DNA of 64,000 nucleotides from Bimastos eiseni (taxonomy: Eukaryota > Annelida > Clitellata > Crassiclitellata > Lumbricidae). The notes beneath the pieces were generated by a model. It saw only the letters and a program-made list of their open reading frames with translations, had not been told where the DNA came from and made no database searches. The stretch lies in the NCBI GenBank assembly GCA_959347315.1, contig OY365807.1, forward strand, positions 33,043,660 to 33,107,659. The letters run 5' to 3'. Both the position numbers and the translations under genes were made by a program. Below, one piece after another: positions 13,650 through 23,940 of the stretch. Each line of letters starts with the position of its first letter. Positions within the stretch are counted from its first letter, which is position 1.

Positions 13650-14095
13650 ATCGTGTGGGTTGGTGAGTGGATTTGCAAATGGTTCAACAGATAGGGAAAT
13701 CGAGAGATAGATTGGCTGATGGAGGTACATCTATTGAATGATGGATTGACAGATGGAAGAGGGATCATGTTGTGGATGGACAGATTGTAGAATCGATTGG
13801 TGCATCAACTGATGGAGGGATTGATTGATTGATTGATCGATTGATTGATTGATTGATTGACAGGTAGGTGGGTCTACTGGTAGATTGACAGATGACAGAT
13901 CACCTATGGTGGATAGACAGCTGAAGTGATGGATGGATCGACTGGTGAATACAAATGAGCTGATGGATCAAGAATTGGATAGATAGACAGATGGAAAGAT
14001 CTAATGGAAGATTGAGAAACGAAATGATCAACGTACAGATATGTTTATGATTGATGTATTGATGAATTGGTTAATTAATAAATAAATGAATCTAT
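13650..14095. repeat. Degenerate GATT/GATG tetranucleotide region
   Basis: About 450 bases dominated by GATTGA, GATGGA and GACAGATG words, with a near-perfect GATT core at 13819-13860. It looks like an old expanded tetranucleotide repeat that has drifted. No coding potential. Confidence 0.8.
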
Positions 14096-15304
14096 TGTAT
14101 TCTATTTAAGCATTTGTAAAGAGCCCAAGTAGGGTACCATGAATCTTTGTGTAACCTTTATATAAATTGATATATTGTAACCCTCTAGTGTTGATTGCTG
14201 GCGGTTTGAGAGGGTAGAACTTGGGTGGAGAGACTCAGAGACTTAAGTTATTTTGATGTTAGCCTTTTAACACCAGAGGCAGAATGTCTGCTGCCGTGAG
14301 GACAAGACACTCCTCACTGTGTTCTCTTCTGTTTGATCCATGAGGGGTGGATATGCCAGTGAATGGGTAAATGTCATCTTATATGCACACAGACACTTAC
14401 TTGGGCATACAGAGTCCTGGGTAATTGCTTTGCCTTGGTCGATGAGTTGTTTGCAAGAAAATTGTATGGCAGTACAGAGTAGTGTCCTATAGATGGATGA
14501 TACACTAATTCTCTCTGGATGCGTTCTTCGTTGCCATTTATGATGTGGAAAATGGCTTAGTAAACCTCTGGAGTCATATTCTTCATCTACAACATTAATG
14601 ATGGAGTTGATATTAATGTTTTTTCTGTGCAGCAGCAATTGTCTTATTTGAGCAAAACAACATCTGGAGGTCATGACCTCAATTTCTCTCCAAATTCCAG
14701 GTTAATCGAAGGCCAGCTGAGCCAGTTGTCTGCTTTCGACTCTGTTCATTACATGAATGTCTGAGTGTCATTCATAGGTGGCGCATTTTGCTCCACTTGG
14801 CAAGACTTTAGAACACTATTCCACACAGGCTCCATCTATTGGATTTTGATTACTAACTGAGGGATTCTCTTTGAAGAGACCATTGCTTGATGATTAGTGT
14901 ATTATGATAATTGTATTTAGTGATCATAATCATAACCATCTAAAGCACCACTTTGAAAACCAAGTGCAGGGCATCAACTTATTAACAGGCGCTATATTTG
15001 TTTAGAGTGAAGTAGATATAGATTCGGGATGGAGTTGAGATTACAGTAGAGTGGACTAGAGATTAGAGTACAGTTTTCTGATTCGATTAGATTTGATGAA
15101 ATTAGTAACTTGGGTAAGATTACTATTTATTTACAGTAGGACAGTACAGCAACACTAGCAAATGTATATAAGAAGGCATCAAACAAGTGTTGCAATTCTT
15201 TTAAAATTGAAAAATGTATTTAATGCTATAGAATTCCAATATAAATGTCTCCAAGAACTATACTGTTTATGTATGATTACATGCATGTTTATATATTTTT
15301 TATA

Positions 15305-15369
15305 CTATATATATATATATGTATATTATATATATGTAATGTTATATATATTAGATATATATATATATC
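15305..15369. repeat. TA microsatellite
   Basis: Interrupted TA repeat immediately 5' of the hairpin region. Confidence 0.9.
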
Positions 15370-15414
15370 CTTCCGCCTCGAATTAATCCCTCCCAGAGGA
15401 GGTATCATCCACAC

Positions 15415-15497
15415 GGTTCCTTCTTCTCCACTTGATTCCGTCACCAGTGTCTACTTTCTTCTCGCTGGTGAGAGAATCAAGTAGAGACCAAGGAGTG
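15415..15497 (+). other. Long imperfect hairpin, pre-miRNA-like or transposon-derived
   Basis: The arm at 15419-15447 pairs with 15465-15493: 24 of 29 positions are complementary, around a 17-base loop. Weaker pairs extend to about 15416/15496. Length and shape are like an animal pre-miRNA, but a short inverted-repeat transposon would look the same. A second small palindrome (TATGTGCATATTTGCACATA) lies just downstream. No homologue is recognised. Confidence 0.4.
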
Positions 15498-16651
15498 GCT
15501 GCCCCCCTCCTATATTTATATGTGCATATTTGCACATAAACATCTTAGGTGCACTTTTGAGATATCAACTGCACTGTCTTGTTACTAGACTGGAATATAA
15601 GTTAAGGCTTCTCACTGCTAACTCTCTAGTGTACTATATGTTCAGATGAACAAAGCTTGGTCTAAAAATATTTCGACATTTTTCATTTTAGTCATTGCAT
15701 AAGTTTTAATTGACCTGTAATTGATGCTTGATTTGGAAATTGAGTCATGTCCCCCTCATTTGAGCTTGTGCTTTTGTGTGACTCTGTTTGTGTGTCAACG
15801 ATTGCATATGTTTTAACAGTTATTGGCTCAAGTGAAATAAACTGTCAATCAATCCATAGGGAAATAAATTACTATGCAAATGATATGAATAATTGGATAC
15901 TTCATTGAATTGCCTGTTGAACTGTCTAAATTCAAAATGATCCCTGCCTTGTTTTCTCCTCAGGCCTTGGCCAATACGACTGCTGCATGCATTCAACAGT
16001 GAGCTAACTGCTAATGGTCCCGTCCGTTCCAGCAGCCACCATAATCTGGACTGTTGTGGATAAGTGGAATAAATTCACTTGGTTAAGGTATATCTTGTTC
16101 CACAGTTGGCCTGGGTACTGGCTCCAACAAGAACATACATAACTATTCTATCAGAATAAAGGAGTTCAGCTGAATGAAGTACAACTGTTGACTAAATAGT
16201 GTCAGTGCTTGTATAGCATAACACATTCACATTATATATTTGAATGTGCATAGCACTAAGGTAGTATGGTGGTGATGCTGGTGTAATGGGTGACCTATAG
16301 TAAAATTATGATTTAACATGGTCAGCGGATAGCAATGAATTGTCTACTTGACATTGTGGTTGAAATATGTCTTTGTCCAAGCCAAGACTAGTGACCAGTT
16401 CCTCATCTTTCAGTCTAGGATTATTAACAATGAATCATCATCTATTGTGTCCCCAGTGACCTCAGGTCAGTAAATGGAACTGAGAATGTCAAATGAAGTA
16501 CAATATTTATTAGACTTTTCTATTAAGCATTAGTTGTAAAGTGCTTCATTGTCTTATTTAGGTTCTCAAAATGTGCTATATGAATGTTTAGATACAAGCC
16601 CACATACATGCACACATACAGGCATACATGCATATTACATTCATACATGCA

Positions 16652-16661
16652 TACACACACA

Positions 16662-16730
<69 letters not shown>
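16652..16730. repeat. AC microsatellite
   Basis: About 79 bases of AC repeats with one AAAC interruption near the start. Open frames across it are repeat artefacts. Confidence 0.97.
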
Positions 16731-16735
<5 letters not shown>

Positions 16736-17460
16736 TATGTAGGTGCATACTTTTATACATACATGCATACTGTCCACCGACCTTGCTAGTTAAATGTTCA
16801 GTTAAGTTTTAGTTAAGTATTCTGTAAGATTAATTGAGTAATAGAAATATATTTTGCCTCCACCATATGATGTGTCTCACTGCAGCCTTAAAACTGTGAT
16901 GCAGCTTGGGTGGCCTTATTAAGTAGGTAATTTGACCCAAAAGCTCCTATTTGTTCTGGTTTATAAAGAACAAAGTCCATATAACTGAACTTATATATGT
17001 ACAATTAGAAGCAAATCAAAGATTATCGAATTTGAATAGAGTTCTTAATAAGTACTCATGTAATTCTCATGAAATATTTATTGGTTAAGTCATTACATTC
17101 TTTTCATATAGAACAGGGCTCCCCTAAAAATGGGATACTTGTGTTAATGAGTCCTAGACTGCCAGACAAACAGGATGAGCAAAAGCCTAGAGCAAGTAGT
17201 TTGTCTGAAGAGAGGAACTGGTAGTGAAAGCGAGCAGGTTAAGGAGAGATAGACAGACACCCACAGACAGGGACAAGCAGACTAGAGCTGTGCCGATTAA
17301 ATGGCCACATGCGCCTGATCATGCCAATTATTCGAATTATCTACTTAGATTGTTCTAATAATAGGCACAGTGACAATAATCTGTGATAATTAGAAACTTT
17401 CTTGGTTTTGGTGGCTTACCAATTGGCAGATGCTTTAACATTACTATGTACTGTTTTGGT

Positions 17461-17660
17461 NNNNNNNNNNNNNNNNNNNNNNNNNNNNNNNNNNNNNNNN
17501 NNNNNNNNNNNNNNNNNNNNNNNNNNNNNNNNNNNNNNNNNNNNNNNNNNNNNNNNNNNNNNNNNNNNNNNNNNNNNNNNNNNNNNNNNNNNNNNNNNNN
17601 NNNNNNNNNNNNNNNNNNNNNNNNNNNNNNNNNNNNNNNNNNNNNNNNNNNNNNNNNNNN
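17461..17660. other. Assembly gap (200 N)
   Basis: Exactly 200 Ns, probably a placeholder length. The right edge opens directly into a GAG-rich tract, so the gap was probably caused by an unresolved purine repeat. Confidence 0.98.
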
Positions 17661-17778
17661 GAGGAGGAGGAGGAGGAGAAAGAGGAGGAGGGAGGAGGAG
17701 AAAGAGCAGGAGGAGGAAGAGGAGGAGGAGAAAGAGGAGGAGGAGAAGGAAGAGGAGAGAGCAGAGGAGGAGGAGGAG
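17661..17778. repeat. GAG-rich polypurine tract
   Basis: GAG and AAAGAG trinucleotide repeats with only purines on this strand. The apparent Glu/Arg-rich frames running through the gap are not genes. Confidence 0.95.
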
Positions 17779-18387
17779 TAGTAGAGCCTTATGAGGTTAT
17801 TTCGCTCCCATCCAATTGATGCTTATTAGAAGACAATTATTCTATGTATTATTCTGTGGGTCTACACTACAAACAAACCTGGTCTGATGTGGATATTTTA
17901 CTGAATCCAGATGTCTCTTACCTCCAAGAGATCCTCTCTGTTACTGCCAAGGTCATGCTAAGATCATCATCTACATTTATGCATGACCATTCTAGCATAC
18001 TTGCATCTGTCTGTAATCATACCACAATGTACATCATCTATAGACACACATATTCTATTAGTAAATGCAATAGACAAAAATGCATACGTATAAGTTATGT
18101 ATAGAATAATGTTTAATTTTTATATATATTGCTTGGCTTAAGGAGATGTATTTCTATTTGATTTCATTATTTTATTTATATTATTATTACTATAAAAAAA
18201 ATGAACGAAACATTGAGCAAATGAACGAATTATTCATTTATTTGATTTTTATTATTATTATTATTTTTTTATGCCCCAGGATCCCTCAGGGACTTAGTGA
18301 TTGCTAGCTATTATGCATTTTGTCTGAAAATGGCCCTACTCGTCGTTGTTGTCCTGGTTGGTGAAAGTGCCTCGAAACACAACAGCG

Positions 18388-18474
18388 TTTATTATTATTA
18401 TTATTTATTATTATTATTTTAATAATAATAATAATAATAATGACAATGATGATAATTATTATTATTATTATTAT
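18388..18474. repeat. ATT/AAT trinucleotide repeat, self-complementary
   Basis: A TTATTA run (18388-18420) is followed by an AATAAT run (18421-18440) and another TTATTA run (18455-18474). The opposed runs could fold as a long AT-only hairpin. Confidence 0.9.
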
Positions 18475-19106
18475 GTCACATATAGTATTATTCATCATTG
18501 GCATTGCCAATTTCTATTATTATGATTATTATGTTTATGTTATGCTTTATAATGCTATTTCTTTGGAACAATATTATTTAATTTATTATTTTTGAATGAT
18601 AAAAAATAATTTTCTATGGCAATAGTTATTATGAAAATAGCAATAATAAAATCAGTTGTGCTCAATTATATGGAATTAAATATTTGTGTGTGAAATGCTA
18701 TCATTTCATTGGATAGAGGTTTCAGAATTATTTGAGTTTTAAGCATTTGGTTCCAATTGCCTTTAGTATGAGATCAGGAACCTCTTTCGGTTTTTGTCAG
18801 TCTTAGCTGAAGTTGACTGCCTTCTGTCGTGTCTTGTGGTTCACTCAGATTGAAGTCAATTGACTGGTAGAAGAAGACCTCTTTAGCTTTAAGCGAGAGC
18901 TATTGATTCTTGATAGTGTTGCATGCTGTCAGTGTTGGGGCTGGCTGTCCGCTTGTCAGCTGAACTCTACATTTATGTGATATATGAGCCGTGAACTAGA
19001 ACTGTTTTTGTTGTGATCAAGTCGGGTTAAACGATATGCAACTGGGCCGCCGCTGCTAGAATAATCTTTCCCTGAGGAAGACTTGTCTATTGAAACTCAG
19101 ACTTAC

Positions 19107-19125
19107 TGCTTTCCATTTGTTACAG
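19107..19125 (+). promoter_or_regulatory. Putative 3' splice site just upstream of the plexin start codon
   Basis: A pyrimidine-rich run followed by TTACAG ends four bases before the start ATG. This looks like a splice acceptor, so the start codon would sit near the beginning of the second exon, with an untranslated first exon and the promoter further upstream. In the unspliced sequence an in-frame TGA at 19091-19093 closes the frame, which supports the ATG at 19130 as the true start. No donor or promoter for the leader exon could be identified. Confidence 0.5.
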
Positions 19126-19129
19126 TAAC

Positions 19130-19570
19130 ATGGAGGAGGAGGAAGAGCAGAGGAGAATCGGCCATGCAGTGAAAACTTACAACGTTATTGTACGCCAAGT
19201 GCCTTTAGTCATCACGCTTCTACTTGCCTGCTTTGTTCATGGAAGCGGCTCAGAAAACGAGTTCTTCAGCTATGTTACAGCTACAACTTCTGGGACCCTG
19301 CATCACCTGGTGGTCGATAAGTACAGCGGACGGGTGTACGTTGGAGCGGCGGACCGTCTGTACCAGCTGTCGGACACCCTGAGGTTGGAAGCGATGGTAG
19401 AGAATGGTCCGAAGGAGGACAATGCGAACTGTCCTCCGCCAACAAGTGAATGCCAGTGCTTTGGAAGTAACTGCAAGGACTTTGAGAAGACAATGATGCA
19501 CAGTGTGAGCAAAGCTCTGGTCATCGACTATCGTGGCGAAAGGCTCATATCTTGCATCAACCTTTATCAG
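19130..19570 (+). CDS. PLXN: Plexin coding exon 1: signal sequence and start of sema domain
   Basis: Encodes residues 1-147. The start ATG lies in AACATGG and has an in-frame stop 37 bases upstream. The protein begins with an acidic run (MEEEEEQRR), then a hydrophobic stretch at about residues 24-36 (VPLVITLLLACFV), with likely signal cleavage around G38-S41. The first sema strands follow: FFSYV, then LHHLVVDKYSGRVYVGAADR and LYQLS, the classic first-blade signature of plexins. GPKEDNANCPPP matches the family's conserved GP-x-DN-x-x-C-x-P segment, and a cysteine-rich insert (SECQCFGSNC) follows it. SKALVIDYRGERLISC is the usual second-strand motif. The donor is CAG|GTAAGG, phase 0. The long charged N-region before the hydrophobic core is unusual for a signal peptide. 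Confidence 0.92.
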
Positions 19571-19789
19571 GTAAGGCATTTGCACCCTCTTATCAGCAAA
19601 TGAAGTGCTTTTTAAAAATTTATCTCACCTGTACTTCACTGTTATGTGATCGCCTTGATGTTTATACAGGTACTTTAGTCCCTGTTTGTAACACATCTCA
19701 TTAAAATGCAAATTCCAATAGAGCTCAGTCATAGGTTGTACGCGCCCTTGTAGTGGTTATGGCTGCGTTTACAGCACCTTATAAATCGG

Positions 19790-19835
<46 letters not shown>

Positions 19836-21099
19836 GTGGCAATAGCAATCCTAGATTATAATTATTGTGGCAATAGCAATCCCAGATTTAATTCAGCCTT
19901 ACATTGCGACTGCTGTTTCATTGTACTCACAACATTGTATGTCTCCCAAAGGTTGTATTCTAATGTGGATGACCTGGTGAATCTGTGCTGTTGCTGAGTC
20001 TTGCATTAACTTCATACATTATGTTATGGTATCTATCTGTCTGTGGTGTTTAGGCAAGAATAGGGTATATTATTTCTAGTAGGTTGGTTTCATGACATCA
20101 GATGCAAATCGCAGAGAACAGCCATTGTATGATGTATGGGTCTCGTCTGAAAGTGCTTGAGTGGCCTGTTAAATCCTCCATATGAATCACTCGAGCTGCA
20201 ATTGGATATACTGAATTGATTCAATGGAAGAAGGCTTATGTAGGCTTTCTACGTGCATTATGATGCAGTGCAGTTGGGCTGGAAAGAGAAATTGGTTTTC
20301 CTCATGGATGCAATATGCTTGAACTACATAAAGATGACAAGGCCCTACAGTTTTGCACAGAATTCACTCTCAGCATTTCATGATCTGTATTAACTGGCAG
20401 AAATCTGTTATATTCACAGATAACACAGATTTTAGTCTGCATGTCTATTGTGTAATGTCATATAGTGACACAAGTGTTGCTGTAATTGATGTTTAAGTAT
20501 TTTATTTTTTTGCTTTAAAGTGTCCTAATGATTAGCAGAATTTTAAAGGAAATTGTTATGTGAGGTTATAAAGGAAGCGATTTTTTATATTCCAGACCAC
20601 TAATGTGGCCTAATTTTAACTGAAGAAACTATTTGATAACATGTATTTATTCATATCATATAGTACTTGTGCCATGCCATAAGATTTTACCTGTCATATA
20701 TCTTTAAAATACAAGCACATATGAACTATTGGCTGATATAAGCATGTTCAAAATTTCATTTGTAAGCAATTTCATATTTAGACTTAATTTTGATCTTCAC
20801 CGGTTGATGAGATATATCATGGTTTACCTTCCAATGGTGAAAATGGATCAAAATCCCCCCCAAATATCTGTCTGGCCAGAATTAGGGCAAACTAATATGT
20901 GGAATGCAAATTTATGGTTGAAGTCATGATTATAACAATGTTAATAAAGAAGCCTGATGGACCATTAAATGATAATGAGATAAACAATGAAGAGCCTGAA
21001 TAATTTGAGTGTTGGCCTACTTACACACATGTGTTTTATGGTTACAATTTAGGATAAAGCGCACTATGTATAATTGTATATGATTGTGTTGTCTTGCAG
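19571..21099 (+). other. Plexin intron 1 (1529 bases)
   Basis: GTAAGG to TTGCAG. It contains the L2-type tail and ATT repeat at about 19741-19835. No other feature is recognised. Confidence 0.85.
19741..19835 (+). mobile_element. L2-type 3' tail with ATT microsatellite
   Basis: GCGCCCTTGTAGTGGTTATG, then ACAGCACCTTATAAATCGGC, then ATT repeats (19791-19835). This is the usual end structure of L2-clade LINEs or L2-mobilised SINEs: G-C-G-C-C-T-T-x-x-A-G-T-G-G, a C-x-x-T-A-T-A-A-A-T motif and a short simple repeat. The body of the element is not recognisable. Confidence 0.5.
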
Positions 21100-21864
21100 G
21101 GACACTGTGATAAGCATTTGTTGACAGACATCCGACAGACAGACAATGCTGTCTGGACGATGCTTGTTCCAAATGACGAAGACTCGTCTGTCGTGATGTT
21201 TGTGGCACCAGGACCTCCAAATCCTGCCAGCACCGATGTGCTGTATGTGGCAGCAACTCGTAGCACCAAAGGACTGCCTGCGTACAAGGACATTGTTCCG
21301 GCAATCTGCATGCGCAGTCTCCAGGACCTAAATTTCGTCTCTGACGACATATTGACGCCCTCACGGATCGAGATCGAAGTCCAGCAGCGCGATCTCTTCC
21401 GTGTCCAGTACGTGTACGGCTTCGGATCGCTCGGCTTCAGCTACTTTCTTATGGTGCAGAAGATCTCTGCCATAACCGACTCAGAACAATACGTCACGCA
21501 GATGTCACGGATATGTCAGAGCGACAAGTCGCTTTACTCATACACCGAGGTTCCGCTTGAGTGTAATCATGACGGCGTTAACTACAACATACTTCGTGCG
21601 GCGTTTCTCGGCTATCCGGGCACGAACCTTGCCAAGTCGCTTGGTCTGCCCCACATTGCTCCACTTACCGACATGGAGCACATTCTGGTTGGCATCTTCT
21701 CAAACCAGTCGAACTCGAAAGTGCCGTCCGCTTCGTCGGCCATGTGCATCTACCCCATGCGGGACATACGCAGGAAGTTCACGGAAACCATTCAGAAATG
21801 TTTCCATGGAACAGGCAACACCGGACCGGATCATTTCGTTCAGCCAAAGCCCTGCTTTCCAACT
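21100..21864 (+). CDS. PLXN: Plexin coding exon 2: main part of sema domain
   Basis: Encodes residues 148-402 as one large 765-base exon, phase 0 at both ends (acceptor TCTTGCAG, donor ACT|GTAAGT). The first residues, GHC, follow directly on LYQ from exon 1 and give the conserved plexin Q-G-x-C motif. Further family features are VMFVAPGPPNP, TDVLYVAATRS, PAICMRSLQDLNF, a YVYGFGSLGFSYFLMVQ strand, and SRICQSDKSLYSYTEVPLEC, which matches the sema motif around R-x-C and the E-x-P-L-x-C segment. Near the end come SSAMCIYPMRDI (the conserved S-A-x-C-x-[YF] strand) and an F..TIQKCFHGTG segment. GC and CpG content are visibly higher here than in the flanking introns, as expected for a constrained exon. 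Shadow frames on both strands are open but have no family resemblance. Confidence 0.96.
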
Positions 21865-23940
21865 GTAAGTACCGTGCATTCTGTGATGATTCGGTTTTGC
21901 AATTTATGGTCTTCGAGTCACGATTGACTGACTGACTAAATCATCGACTGCCTGACTGGTGGAGTTTGACTCTTCAATTGATTCGTTTACTGGTTGGTTG
22001 GTTGGGTGATATATATTTACTGATTTGTTGATTGGTTTCATGGAAGATTACTCCTGAGCTTACATAGGTTGGTCGACATAAATGTGGCCATTACTTTCAT
22101 TGCATTAGACATTATGGTCTTGTGTTGCCAGTTTTTTCAGTTGGCTCAATGGCTTTGTGTTAATTTGTACAACCGTTTCACTGATTGTTTCTGACTTGAT
22201 TGCTAATGCAATTAACTAAACGCTATAGTTGCCAGTCCCATCTGTGGTGTCATTGCATTATCTAGCCATCTGTGGTTTTGAACATGTATTAGATTGGTCT
22301 GAAACAGAACTAATTCACTTGTTTCATTCTGGTAAAACTAAGGACTTTAACTTGGATATGGACTCAATAGAAATAAGTCAACTGTTGCTAGTAAACAAGG
22401 ACTCAAAGTTACAGTTTTGTAATGTAATGTCAATTTTATTCACTTCTAGCTTTGTTGGGAATGATAGAAGTTGAACTAGAGAAATGCATGTTTTGCACAT
22501 GTGTGCTAGCTCTGCTTCACCAGTTGCCAGAAGAGAAACATGTTTCCAGCAGTAACTAACTCTCTTGTGTTTGAGTCGAGGAAGAGATTAGAGCCATGTT
22601 CGCTGAATTGGATTACAAGCGCTGATTTTTTTCTCGCACTTTGGAGTCATCATCGTCATTGTCTTTGCTGCTTTTTCGTTGTCGTTTTAAATACATGACG
22701 TGTATTGCAGGCATTGTTGCTGAGTGTTTCTATTAATCTGTCTGGCCTCTGCTGTTGTCTCCTTTGGTCGCTGACCGGTTGTCATTGGTCGATGGGTCTA
22801 TTGATCACTCATCAGACGTCACCGAACTGTTCTTTCCGGTTGACCCTCGGCATTTATCTTTCTTTATGCCAGCATCTCTCTTCTCCCTCTGTCTGTCCGC
22901 AATGCAGAGGATGCAGCCACACCCGAGGCAAAGATTAACCATCACAGAGAATTAGAATCCGTTACTCGGCGGTTGTTTTGCTGCACTGGAAGAGTTGTCC
23001 TCGTCGTATGGGTGTCACTGAGATGTATTCGTGTGAAGGCATCAATGCCAATTTATAGAAGTCGCCTTTGGATGTGGTAACGACTTGTTCTTGAAAGGAC
23101 ATCGTTCTGAGGTTTCGTAGAAATAGGGCTTTTGTTGAGTTTTATTTTTAGTTTACTGCAACTGAGGGCTGTTCTGACAGGGATTTTGGTTCTAGTTTCT
23201 TTAAAGTTTAAACAGAGCATTTACAGTTAGGTCCTATCAAAAATTGTTCCTTTAGAGTTTTCTTGTAGGGTGTCTGTGTGTAATCTACTGAGAAAAAGAA
23301 TGATTCTGAGTTTTCTTTTGTTTGTTTCTGCTCTAGTCCTGATATGTTATGACTTACTTTGTTTTGCAGTGTAAAACTATTGAAAACATTTAATAGTTTA
23401 ATTATTTTTCTATTTATCAGGACTTATTGCTAATTGATATTAGGAGCTCTGGTAATAAATATATTATTAAATGGTTACAGTGGTACTTAAACATGGTTTT
23501 CTGGCCGAAACATAAAAAATTATGTTTTAGAATACATTCAAAACAAAGTTGATAATATCGTGGTCAATTTAGTAGTATATTTATTATTTAGAATGAGTAA
23601 CAAAGGTAAGAAATATGTTACAAAATAAGTACTAAATAATGTTGCTAAATAAGTACTAAATAAATAATGTAAGTAGTTTTAAGTTTGACTCTGGAGCTGT
23701 CCACCAGAGAGCTCTTTCTGTGTTGTGTATTTGCCATCATTGATGTGATGGTTTTATAATTTTATTACTGAATGGCTACAGTCTGATGAGAGTAATGGTA
23801 TTGAGTTGGACAAGATGGTCTTCCACTAGGCTGTCTCTGTGTCTCTGTTGGCAGATGATTGTGTGGATATGGAGTGCCAAACAGACTGAGACCTTCTCTG
23901 TCCAGTGTAGAAATCCATCCTATGTTATGGCAATTGTCTG

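Larger units (their letters stand above)
1..19129. other. Upstream region without a recognisable gene
   Basis: No stretch here reads as a conserved protein. The longest open frames (for example 14267-14674, minus) have no family features and no splice-site support. What can be identified is listed separately: decayed LINEs, a hAT-like MITE, SINE pieces, microsatellites and an assembly gap. Untranslated plexin leader exons and the promoter may lie in the last part, but I see no clear CpG-rich or TATA-bearing start site. Confidence 0.6.

Noticed and set aside
14267..14674. 135-codon minus-strand frame
   Set aside because: No recognisable family, no splice sites at sensible places, composition like the surrounding non-coding DNA.
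17383..17794. Open frames running through the gap
   Set aside because: Most of the frame is Ns and the rest is a GAG repeat.
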